Both the position numbers and the translations under genes were made by a program. Below the pieces are notes generated by a model. The model worked only from the letters and a program-made list of their open reading frames with translations, was not told where the DNA came from and ran no database searches. 30,438 nt of DNA from Zygnema cylindricum (taxonomy: Eukaryota > Streptophyta > Zygnematophyceae > Zygnematales > Zygnemataceae): positions 1 to 30,438 of the forward strand of contig JBBHKE010001531.1 in the NCBI GenBank assembly GCA_037447655.1, read 5' to 3'. This document shows positions 1-8,936 of this stretch, one piece after another. Position 1 is the first letter of the stretch. The number at the start of each line of letters is the position of its first letter.

Positions 1-154
1 GATATCGGTGTTATCGCCGATAAAACCGATAAATATCGGGTATTTATCGGCGATAATACCGATAGCGATATATCGTACCAATATATCGATTATCGGGTAC
101 CCGAAAAAAGGTCCATATCGGTTATCGACAAATCCTTACCGATACACAACACTA
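1..154 (-). mobile_element. hAT-like TATCGG-rich element, one terminus (element runs off the window)
   Basis: The stretch is dominated by variants of TATCGG/CCGATA. It ends at 154 with the reverse complement of TAGTGTTGTGTATCGGTA, an 18-nt sequence that also begins the insertion at 22256 in the SDR intron. A TAGTG start fits the YARNG terminal consensus of plant hAT elements (family knowledge). The other end lies outside the window, so length and target duplication cannot be judged. No transposase is visible. Confidence 0.5.
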
Positions 155-535
155 GTATTTGTTGGTACAAAAATGTACTTGATTACCGAAAATCGTACAA
201 AAATTGTAGCTAATTTGTGTTGGTTGCATACAGAACTGCGCTTAGAATAAACGTGGAGTCGAGTTTGCGACAAACGCGTTCGCAAACCCAAATTATAAAC
301 ATGGATTAATTACACTGAAAGGACGCGACGTGGTACGGATTGTCAGATTCTGTACTTCTACCTATTTTAACGTATATGTAATGACGGCGGATTCTGTTTA
401 CCTGAATCAGCGTTATAGAGAAATTACAATTAAACATTTTTTTCATTATGGTATTGATAAACAAATTAGAATCAATGACACTAATTTATTATTGATACTA
501 ATAGTTTCTATGGTCTAATAACGATTCACAGTGTA
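155..535 (+). mobile_element. Truncated TIR element, type C copy 1 (3' part)
   Basis: Positions 155-250 and 330-450 resemble 3219-3320 and 3434-3535 of the complete copy at 3048-3627. The segment ends in an inverted terminus (CGATTCACAGTGTA) at about 521-535. Its 5' part is missing, apparently replaced by the hAT-like element to its left. Short open frames here are not conserved and I do not regard them as genes. Confidence 0.5.
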
Positions 536-604
536 GTGTACAATAAACACGATTTATTTCGTTTCGTTTTGTGCGCGCTTCCGTACATGACTTTTTTACT
601 ACAA

Positions 605-627
605 TACACCGTGAATCGCTATTAATG
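605..627 (+). repeat. Solo TIR remnant
   Basis: An isolated terminus (TACACCGTGAATCGCTATTA) sits directly before the full terminus of the next element. It is a leftover end from an earlier or nested insertion of the same family. Confidence 0.5.
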
Positions 628-632
628 TACAG

Positions 633-1221
633 TACACCGCGAATCGTTATTAGCGTTATGAACTCTATATCGGCGCCCCCAGATTTTGATTCCAAAACCC
701 AAAATAGAATTGATAATACTAATTTTTCCTTTACGTTAATTACGGTTCTAGAGAATTACCTTTCATAATTCTAATTTGTGATATTATTGAATAGTGTGGT
801 GTACGGACGTGCCAGTCCGTACAGAATGGTATTTTATTAGGTAAAAAAGTACGAAACATGGATTAAAATAATCGCGATCGCATGTAAAAGTATGCTCAAA
901 ATAAGAGACATAATAAGATCGTACCTATTTTAGTGTAAAGATATGTGTGGCGTAATAATTATTCGAGCGAACACCCGAATTAGAGTTATGAAAAAATTAG
1001 AGTTAAAGGACGCGACAATGTACGATTTGTCAAATTTTGAACTTTTACCTATTTTACTGTGAAAATCTTGATGGCATATCTGTTGTACCAAAATTAGAAT
1101 TAATGATCAATTAGTATTAAACATTTAAAAAAAAAAAAACGAAAATCGCAATTAGTGTTAATAACGCTAATTATTTTTTAACACTAATAATTTATCAACT
1201 CTATTAACGATTCACGGTGTA
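633..1221 (+). mobile_element. TIR element, type C copy 2
   Basis: It starts with TACACCGCGAATCGTTATTA and ends with the inverted counterpart (CGATTCACGGTGTA) at about 1208-1221. The interior shares the block 1020-1110 with the other type C copies (around 3434 and 340). It is AT-rich and has no coding capacity, so it is non-autonomous. Confidence 0.6.
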
Positions 1222-1454
1222 GTGTTCTACTTTAGTTTGGTGCTCCTAAATCTTGACCCTCGAACCTAAAACAGGATAAACAATTCTATTTTTTCCATTA
1301 CGCTAATATAGGTTACGATTTAATTAGTGTCAGTGACACTAATTAGGGCAACTATTCATTAACTGTACAAGTTCAGTACGCCGCGAATCGTAAGTAGAGT
1401 AAATAAAAAATTAGAGTAAAAAAAAAAAAAAAAAACAATTAGAGTTATGAACGC
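1222..1454. repeat. Fragments of the same TIR family
   Basis: This is a mixture of type C-like 5' interior (1222-1370) and a type A-like 5' terminus from about 1376 (GCCGCGAATCG followed by TTAGAGTA runs). No pair of ends closes it, so these are partial copies. Confidence 0.4.
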
Positions 1455-1657
1455 TACACCGTGAATCGTTATTAGCCTTATGTACGCTATATCGGCACCC
1501 CAAAATTTTGACATTGATACCTCAAATATGATAAACTACACTATTTAAGGATGTTGACCATAATATGCCACGTCTCCTATAACTAAATTAGAATGAATGA
1601 CGCTAATTTTTTCTTTACACTAATAATTTCTATACACTAATAACGATTCAAGGTGTA
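1455..1657 (+). mobile_element. 203-bp MITE, type B copy 1
   Basis: It starts TACACCGTGAATCGTTATTA and ends in the imperfect inverse (CGATTCAAGGTGTA). It is nearly identical to 2325-2527 and 4727-4929, including the interior around CTATATCGGCACC and CTGCCACGTCTCC-like sequence. Three copies of the same length with the same ends make this a clear MITE subfamily. Confidence 0.75.
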
Positions 1658-1660
1658 CAG

Positions 1661-2213
1661 TACACCGTCAATCGCTATTAGAGTATATAACGCCAATTCG
1701 GTGCCTTTTAAAAAAACAAAAAAACCCGAAATACAATCCATGATTTTATTTTTTCCATTATTCTAATTAGGTTTTTTTTTCAATTAGCGTTAATAAGGAA
1801 AGTACAATGCGATGAAAATATTGTGGCGTACGGACAGGAAATATTCGTACGAAATGGTACTTTTTGAATTAGGAAAGCATAAAAAGACACTTAACATTAT
1901 TGCGCACACATGTGAACGTGCACTGGAATAAAGAGACGAAAACTCGCCGACAAAAATCATATTATCGTATGTTCGTCCGTCGACCCTGTGAACAGCGCGA
2001 CGGCGTACGAATTGTCAGATTTTGTACGGCTACACAGATTACTGTAAACATCGAAAGGTCGGGTATTTATTATTCAGGACAACCCAAATTACAGTTAGGG
2101 ATTAATTAGTATATATATTTCTTTAAAAAAAACAAAAATCCCGATTAGTGTTAATAACACTAATTTTTTTTTTACGCTATTTATTCCTTACTCCAATAAC
2201 GATTGACGGTGTA
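1661..2213 (+). mobile_element. TIR element, type C copy 3
   Basis: It begins TACACCGTCAATCGCTATTA three bases after the previous element and ends in CGATTGACGGTGTA at 2200-2213. Both termini carry the same GTCAATCG variant, so the ends have co-evolved as one element. It is non-coding. Confidence 0.6.
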
Positions 2214-2324
2214 GTGTAGTTTGTGTAATATAACTTTTTCACAGAGGAAGTTTACTCTAATTTATTTAAGTACTCTATATTGGGTTATGTCGGCAATAAT
2301 TATCCGCGATGAAACTATGAACAC
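2214..2324 (+). repeat. Type A interior fragment
   Basis: This matches 29475-29580 of the type A copy at the right end of the window (CTTTTTCACAG, TTTACTCTAATTTATTTAAG, then a CTATATTGGGTTATGTCGGC block). Both TIRs are absent. Confidence 0.5.
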
Positions 2325-2527
2325 TACACCGTGAATCGTTATTAGCCTAATGTACTCTATATCGGCACCCCAAAATTTTGACATTGATACCTTAAATATA
2401 ATAAATTATGCTATTTAAGGACGTCGACCATATTCTGCCACGTCTCTTGTCACTAAACTAGAATGAATGACGCTAATTTTTTCTTTACACTAATACTTTC
2501 TAAACGCTAATAACGATTAAAGGTGTA
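2325..2527 (+). mobile_element. 203-bp MITE, type B copy 2
   Basis: This is the same element as 1455-1657, with a few substitutions. It abuts the next element with only about eight bases between the ends. Confidence 0.75.
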
Positions 2528-2535
2528 TTGTACAG

Positions 2536-3039
2536 TACACCGCGAATCGTAATTAGAGTAATGAATAAATTAGAGTACAAAAACTAAAAAAAACAATTAG
2601 AGTAATTAACGCTAATTTATGTGATAGAGCTTTTTCAAATATGAAGTTTACTCTAATTTATTTAATAACTCTAATTTGGCACGCTAATATCCTCTATTGT
2701 AAATAAGGTATTGGTACAAAATTTGGCAAACCGTACAGTTTATTGTCACTATGACGTTTGCATTACGCGGTTTGTTAAAACGCAGTTACATGATAACGGC
2801 CTGTATTAAATCATCATTTGTACTTTTTTACTTAATAAAGTACAATTTTGCACGGTCAGACACAGCTCTTATGTCACACTATTTAAAACGGCACTATGTT
2901 GGAGTTTTTAACGCTCATTCAAAAAGTACTTTAAACAATGTAAAGAATAATTTATAATAATGTTATATTTCAGGTGATGGAGTCAAAATTTGGGGTGACG
3001 GAATTAGCGTACATAACTCTAATAACGATTCGCGGTGTA
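2536..3039 (+). mobile_element. TIR element, type A copy 1 (~504 bp)
   Basis: The 5' end is TACACCGCGAATCGTAATTA and the 3' end is its near-perfect inverse (CGATTCGCGGTGTA). The first 325 bp are identical to the copy at 4219, then the two diverge abruptly after position 2860. It is non-coding; the 68-residue frame inside has no recognisable similarity. Confidence 0.75.
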
Positions 3040-3047
3040 CAGTTCAG

Positions 3048-3627
3048 TACACCGTGAATCGTTATTAGCCTTATGTATTCTATATCGGCATCCCCAAATT
3101 TTGACCTCGAAACCTGATATATAATTTACAAATCAAAACTTTCCTTGACGTTAATAACGGTTCTTATAAATTAGCGTTAACCATTATGAATTACACATTT
3201 CTTAAATAATGTGGTGTACGGAAAGTGTTTGTTCGTACAATAATGTACTTCATTACAAAAAATCGTACGGAAATTGTAGTTAGCTTATGTCGGTTGCATA
3301 CATAAATGCGCTTATAATAAACGGTTTTGTACTCATACCTATTTTAGTCTAAATATGAACGGCTTATTAATTATTAACACGGAAACCCAAATTATACTTA
3401 TGGATAAATTGTAGTAAAAGGACACGACGTTGTACGGATTGTCAAATTTTGTACTTTTACCTATTTTACTGTATATATAATTACGGCAGATCCGGTGTAT
3501 ATCATCGTTATGGATCAATTACAATTAATTTTTCAATTTGATTTTGCAAAACCCAAATTAGCATTAATAACACTAATTAATTATTAACACTAATAATTTC
3601 TAAACACTAATAACGATTCACGGTATA
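3048..3627 (+). mobile_element. TIR element, type C copy 4 (complete)
   Basis: It starts TACACCGTGAATCGTTATTA and ends CGATTCACGGTATA, followed by CTTTACTG beside TA. If the ends are extended to CAGT next to TA dinucleotides, they fit a Tc1/mariner-type terminus, which is inference. This is the best reference copy for the truncated versions at 155, 633 and 1661. Confidence 0.65.
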
Positions 3628-3754
3628 CTTTACTGTATCAAATTTCGGGCACCCGAGGTCTGGTGGGTCGAAGAAGCGCCCGCGTCCACGTCGCCCCCCT
3701 TTCATTTCATTTTACAACTCGCCTCGCCGCGAGGCCCTTCATATGTATATATGT

Positions 3755-3824
3755 GTTTAGGGTTTTTCATTATTTGTGTTTTTTTTTTTATAAACATAAA
3801 CACAAAAAATAAAAAACCCTAAAC
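3755..3824. repeat. Long inverted repeat with telo-box arms
   Basis: Two 27-nt arms (3755-3781 and 3798-3824) pair with about three mismatches. Each arm begins or ends with the plant telomere-like motif GTTTAGGGTT / AACCCTAAAC. The loop is T/A-rich. Transcription would give a strong RNA hairpin. It is most simply a small decayed palindromic element. Confidence 0.6.
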
Positions 3825-4161
3825 GTATAACCTTAAAAATACGAGATACCCAAGCGGAACCTACAACGTGAATCTCTTTTAGCGTTATGAAACATTTAGG
3901 GTTAAGAGAAAACTAGCATTATTAACGCTAATTGAGAATTTGGGAATCATTCACTCTTAGGGTGAAGTTCCATCAAGCGAAAAGTGGCGTTTCGAACAGA
4001 AATCCGCGACTCTCCGTACTAGATCGTACCGCCTATTTTGTTTTTATACGAAAGACAACATTACAAAGAATCTTGCCGATACTCTCCGGAGGTCTTGGAG
4101 GCAATACTGGCCGTCGGATGTTCATCTGCGATGAGTTCCCTTCAATTTTCTCTGTTAGACT

Positions 4162-4186
4162 CAACCCACCTCGACGAGGTGGGTTG
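4162..4186. repeat. 12-bp perfect hairpin
   Basis: CAACCCACCTCG and its exact complement are separated by one base. No T-run follows that would suggest a terminator, and this is a eukaryotic setting. Function is unknown. Confidence 0.6.
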
Positions 4187-4218
4187 GCATACACAGAAAA
4201 AAAATAAGTATTGTACAG

Positions 4219-4723
4219 TACACCGCGAATCGTAATTAGAGTAATGAATAAATTAGAGTACAAAAACTAAAAAAAACAATTAGAGTAATTAACGCTAATT
4301 TATGTGATAGAGCTTTTTCAAATATGAAGTTTACTCTAATTTATTTAATAACTCTAATTTGGCACGCTAATATCCTCTATTGTAAATAAGGTATTGGTAC
4401 AAAATTTGGCAAACCGTACAGTTTATTGTCACTATGACGTTTGCATTACGCGGTTTGTTAAAACGCAGTTACATGATAACGGCCTGTATTAAATCATCAT
4501 TTGTACTTTTTTACTTAATAAAGTACAATTTTGCACGGTCAGAGGTCATCCGTACTCCACACTATTTAAAACGAACCTATATTAGAATAAAAAACGCTAA
4601 TTAAAATTTACCTTAAATAGAATAATGAAAAAATTATAATCATTTACTCTATTTCCTGTGATACAGTCGAAATTTCGAGCGACCGAATTAGAGTAATTTA
4701 CTTTAATTACGATTCGCGGTGTA
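4219..4723 (+). mobile_element. TIR element, type A copy 2
   Basis: It has the same ends as 2536-3039. After 4543 the sequence follows the 29840-30020 version (CCACACTATTTAAAACGAAC, AAATTTCGAGCG) and not copy 1, so copies 1 and 2 are mosaics of two subtypes. Confidence 0.75.
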
Positions 4724-4726
4724 CAG

Positions 4727-4929
4727 TACACTGTGAATCGTTATTAGCCTTATGTACGCTGTATCGGCACCCTAAAATTTTGACATTGATACCTTAAATA
4801 TAATAAATTACACTATTTAAGTACGTGGACCATAATCTGCCACGTCTCCTGACACTAAATTAGAATGAATGACGCTAAATTTTTCTTTACACTAATAATT
4901 TCTATACGCTAATAACGATTCAAGGTGTA
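4727..4929 (+). mobile_element. 203-bp MITE, type B copy 3
   Basis: This is the third near-identical copy of the 203-bp element. It begins three bases after the end of type A copy 2. Confidence 0.75.
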
Positions 4930-4981
4930 CTTTACTTTAGTGTCCATACTATTCCAAGTTTATAACATTATTGTACTTTGT

Positions 4982-5128
4982 GATCCGGAACGAATACGTG
5001 TGCCAAATTTGGGGGCCGGCCGGATTCGGCCGGGTGATTAAAAAAGAAAAAAAAGCATTCGGGTACGGGCCGGGTAAAAAAAAAATGTCGGATTCGGATT
5101 GTTGAAATTTTGACTTTTGTGACCTCTG
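4982..5128 (-). mobile_element. Truncated hAT-type MITE (relative of 11264-11435)
   Basis: The block from GATCCGGAACGAATACG to GACCTCTG is the reverse-oriented counterpart of the element at 11264-11435. It shares TTTGGGGGCC, GGATTCGGCCGGGTGATT, an A-rich run and the GTGACCTCTG terminus. The end at 4982 lacks the terminal CAGAGGTC, so one terminus has been lost. Confidence 0.6.
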
Positions 5129-5185
5129 TCTCCTGCAACGGCAATCAACGAGAAAATTAAACATCTGCAGGTTCAAAATTTCGAG

Positions 5186-5689
5186 CATAGATCAAAAGTA
5201 GGCGTTTTTGTGGTAGGCCTTTGGTAGGCGCACAAAACTTGGCACAAAACTCGCGTAGAGTAGGCATACTGTATGTGTGTGCGTTGTGCACACTCTTGTA
5301 CGAACGTACGAATCTGACGTAGGATCATAATACAGCGCGCGCCGCCGGACGATTTTTTTTTGCGAACTGACACGGCGCAGGATGAGTTGTGTTATTGGCT
5401 TTTCATGTGATCGTCTTACATCGCTAATTTGATCAACGACCGTCCGATCGTCTAAATCTGACGGTTTAAATAAAATAAAACCTCAAAACTCACAGATTTT
5501 TTTTTGTCCGAATGTTTTTCAAAATTTAGACATGACGTTTAATTCTCTATCGATCGATGTGCAACTCAAACCTGTTACTATTTTTTTTCATTTTGCGACC
5601 AATACAATATGGGTCTTAAGGTCATATTGTATGTTTTACATACAATAGGCATATTGTATGCGCCTACTTTCACCTACTTTTGAACTATG
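5186..5689 (+). mobile_element. hAT-type MITE, 504 bp, with target duplication
   Basis: Inverted ends CATAGATCAAAAGTAGG and CCTACTTTTGAACTATG bound the element. ATTTCGAG lies at 5178-5185 and again at 5690-5697, an 8-bp target duplication typical of hAT elements. The identity could be read as 11 bp because the element's own first bases repeat CAT. A related copy lies at 28986-29440. It is non-autonomous, with no transposase. Confidence 0.75.
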
Positions 5690-6232
5690 ATTTCGAGCAT
5701 CGGGATTCTGAACATTTTTTTGAAAAGGTTATAGCTTCGTAAACATCGTTTGACAAGATGTTCAGAACTTCAGATACTTGTCCGATGTGTGACGATACGC
5801 AGTACTTCGGTACCCTTGTCTCTGTCAAATGGACGCCTGGATGTTAACCCTCGGACGGTGGAAAGCGTCTGACAACATATCAAAGAGAACAGTGAACACC
5901 CACCAGCTCCAGGAAGCCTCCAGAATCTTCTTGTCGCCACGTGAGACCCCTCGCCCCGTCATGATTGGCCTTCCTTCAGCTCCGGGCCTTCCCTTGCCAC
6001 GTAGCCAGATTCAGACTGCTCCCCACTTTCAGTACTGCGTCCAAAAACATTTGAGGCGGAGGTTTAGGGTATTAGGGACAAATGTCAAATGATGTGACCA
6101 ATTTACATGCTTTCACATGCAAGTGTATGTAGGATCGTACAGCCTTTGCCCAGGATCTTCAATTGTAGTTCTGTACTACGAGGGTAAACAAATCCTGCAC
6201 GTGCATATTTTGTAATCAGTTGTGGAACCGCC
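5690..6232 (+). promoter_or_regulatory. Probable promoter and 5' UTR of the FAX3-like gene
   Basis: This is the unique sequence between the last MITE and the ATG at 6233. It contains G-box cores CACGTG at 5938-5943 and 6198-6203, plus a CACGTA at about 5998. G-boxes are bound by bZIP and bHLH factors in light and ABA responses (established for plants); their role here is inferred. An 87-codon frame at 5829-6092 is probably not coding. No convincing TATA box was found. Confidence 0.5.
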
Positions 6233-8936
6233 ATGGCTTCTCTAACGCGTAGTGTGGTCGGGAATTACAGTGTGGTATCTCAAAGAAATCTGTCAGAATC
6301 TTTCATTGCCGCTGGATGTAAATGCAGGGTTTTGCCTCCCGGAGGCTTGCTGGAAAGCAGAGGAGGTGCGTATGTGAAAGCTCGCTCAACTTTACAAAAA
6401 AAATTACCTTCGAGTTTATTCGTTAATGGAAGCCGTAGTTGGAGTAAAGGTCATTGTCATCAATTGGTGGACGTTCTTAGGGCTACTTCTGAAGGCGAGA
6501 AGGTTAGTAGTTTATGGCCGATGCTATGCACTGTCCTATTTCATTGTCATTTTGTGATGCGCCTTGTTTTTTGCTTAGTTTTTAGCACTCTGCTTGTTTT
6601 TTCACACCACTTCAACAATTTTGTTTCTCTTTTTTCAGTCTCACGCATTGTGAACTGTGAGGTCATTGTTGTTAATCAGAGTTTCTAAGAGTTAACTTCC
6701 TGCTGTTTTGAGGAAAGTACATGGTTTCTTTTGGTTTTTTTTTTTTTTTTTTTTTTTCCCTTTTTCCCATACTAAGTAAGATACGAGTGTATTGGACCAG
6801 GCTGCACAGGTGGAACAAGTTACAGAGGAGGCCAAGAAAGTGTTGGAGGAAGCTGTGGAAGATGTCAAATCTACTGCTGCTGATACAGCCAATGGCGATC
6901 CGGATGGACCTGAAAAGGCTAAAGACTTGCTTCTGACTGCCGCACAGCAGCTGAAGGAGCAAGCAGGTGCACTTAGGAGTCAAGCCAGCATTGCAACTGA
7001 GCAGTTTGTGGAGTCCGCAGGAAAGCGAGCAGGCCTCACTGCCGAGCAACTGAAGGAAGAGACTGATAAAACTGCAGCACATGTAAGAGCAGAAGCAGAG
7101 AGAGCAGCAGAGGAACTGAGGATACAGAGTGAAAAGGCAGCAGCTCAACTTGCAGAAACCGCTCATGAGACAGCTGAAATAGCGAAAGAGGGCCTCGGGA
7201 TTATTGCTGAGAATTCGCCTGACTCGATCAAGGAGATTGCCCAAGTAGCTATCCATGCACATTCAAAGGAGGCTGCGAAGAAGGGAGCTGTCATTCACGA
7301 CTTCTGTCTTGGAATTCCCTATGGTACTGGATGTTTTTGTGTTAAACCTTTTTCGCAGTGAAGGCAATTCTATAGAGGATTTTCCTGGACACCATTGTGA
7401 CTTAATGCCTTAACTCACATATAATTTATGGGACCTTTTTTTTTGCAGGGGCTCTACTCGCTGTTGGAGGCCTCGTATGGTTCTTGCTTGCAGGAAGTTT
7501 GAATGCACTTAGATTCGGAACCATTTTGGGAGGCATAGTGCTTGCAGTTAGCGTACAGAGCCTAAGAGTATGGCAGCAAGGGAAGCCTACTACGTCCTAC
7601 ATTGTTGCCCAAGCAGGTAAAGTTCCTGTTGTTAACTAGCGAGTGTTATAGCTGGGGCTAACCTACATACATTTGGAGGCAAGCTACAGACGAATATGTT
7701 TTTGTCATAAAGCTCATCTCAATCGAACACCCAACTAAGTTTCCTCTTTAGTTCAACAAATGAGCGGCCTTGGACGATATTGCTTCTGTGTGCCTCAAGC
7801 TTGATTTCGTTTTTTTCTTGCAACACCAGTCTATGGCCTTAATAGAGAGTTGTAAAATAGCATGTTATGGAAACCTTTGCAAATGTGTGTCTTGATTTTT
7901 ATTTCTTACCTTCATTATTTTTTTTCTTGGCGGGGGGGGGGGGGGAGTGGCGGGTGGCGGGCAGTTATTGCTTTTGTTCTACTTCTCAAACAGGGTTCTA
8001 AATTTTTTCAGGTGAGTTGACAGGAATTATGTGTGGATAGTGAACTTTTGATTCGCAGTTTTTGTTCAGTGGACCCTCCATGTGTTGTGAGAAAATAGCC
8101 ACACAGTGAATGGCCTTTTGTTGTTCGTTTTCTCTGCTGTGAAAGTCTGTATACTTCACTAACCTACCGTGCGAATTTGAATTATGTTACTTGTCTTTCG
8201 TTGCTGACTGTCAAATGCTGTTTAATTTGATGTTACAGACTGGGGCTATATTTCCAACCGCAATTTCGGCTTTTGTGAGGTGAGCTCATTTTTTAAAATA
8301 TACTTGAGTCTTCCTTAACTGAAGCTTGCATTAGCCAGATTGTTGTGGAGGAAAACCAGAGGTTAGAACACGTCCATCTAGGATATGCGAGGGGAATTTT
8401 ATAAACTACTCTCTGGAATCATGTTATTTATCTGAAGTACTGCCAATGCAATGCAAAAGTTGGTTGCCCGTTTAAGTTTGAATGTTCTATACTGGTAGAG
8501 TTGTCCATTGATAGTGCACACTTGAACATGCTGATGGGTAGCTCACTTTTAAGTCATGAGTTTCTATGGCTAGCGAAAAAAACATGTTCTCAATTTTCTC
8601 ATCTATTGTGATTAATCATAGTAGTGGTACAAGGAAATGTGCAATTTGTACAGTTATCTGTATGGTTGCTTTCCCCACATGTAACTCATTGACTAGCCGC
8701 AATATTCTATGTCAATATTATGAGCGGATAATCTTAGACTTATAACTGGCCTATTGTAGGCAAACATAATCCTGATGCCACTTTCTTTGTGTCAAGTGTG
8801 TATTTTCATGTGAAGTGGCTGTCACTAACAGCTACTCCATGATGGGTTTGACAGTGGCATTATGGTTGCCTTCTACACGTACGTGGTATTAGCCGGTGGG
8901 CCTCCCAAGAAGAAAGAGCGTCTGGCGGAGAGCTGA
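6233..8936 (+). CDS. FAX3: FATTY ACID EXPORT 3-like chloroplast envelope protein (TMEM14 family)
   Basis: Proposed exons: 6233-6502, 6801-7323, 7449-7616, 8059-8081 (micro-exon), 8239-8279 and 8855-8936, giving 368 residues. Residues 1 to about 75 are a Ser/Arg-rich, acid-poor plastid transit peptide. About 91-240 is a charged Ala/Glu/Lys helical region like the apolipoprotein-like segment of FAX3. HDFCLGIPYG (256-265) opens the four-helix TMEM14 domain (LLAVGGLVWFLLAG, FGTILGGIVLAVSV, FPTAISAFVSGIMVAFYTYVV). The C-terminus is a short basic Lys/Arg tail. FAX proteins move free fatty acids across the plastid inner envelope for ER lipid synthesis; the activity of this copy is inferred. All junctions are GT-AG, with a CTAAG branch site and a T-tract before exon 2. 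Exon 2 could instead start at 6810. The micro-exon is the least certain part, but an insert of 2 mod 3 bases is needed to join exons 3 and 5 in frame. An AATAAA lies near 9013. Confidence 0.87.
7929..7964 (+). repeat. G-tract, possible G-quadruplex in intron 3
   Basis: A run of 14 G (7932-7945) is followed by GTGG, CGGG and GGCGGG. At least four G-runs lie within 36 nt on the sense strand, inside the intron between FAX3 exons 3 and 4. A structure is possible; no function is shown. Confidence 0.5.

Larger units (their letters stand above)
3638..4208. other. Spacer between TIR elements; hairpins, no gene
   Basis: A GC-richer stretch (3650-3740) with a 6-bp stem (GCCTCG/CGAGGC) is followed by a long hairpin and then by ~270 bp that hold a 12-bp perfect hairpin. 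Open frames here (up to 91 codons) overlap on both strands because of base composition and match nothing I know. It may be the original host sequence that the TIR elements invaded. Confidence 0.4.

Noticed and set aside
3932-4207. Possible rRNA or other structural RNA in the GC-richer island
   Set aside because: Compared by eye with the plant 5S consensus; no match to its conserved internal boxes.
155-4930. Regularly repeated ~20-nt ends as a CRISPR-like array
   Set aside because: The repeats alternate in orientation as element termini, spacing is 200-600 bp, and this is a plant nuclear sequence.
5829-6092. 87-codon frame upstream of FAX3 as an upstream exon or gene
   Set aside because: It contains G-box promoter sequence, has no recognisable domain, and the FAX3 transit peptide starts well at 6233.
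6672-7262. 196-codon minus-strand frame, Cys/Leu/Ser-rich
   Set aside because: It is the antisense of FAX3 exon 2, whose Ala/Glu/Gln/Lys codons read as Cys/Leu/Ser on the opposite strand.
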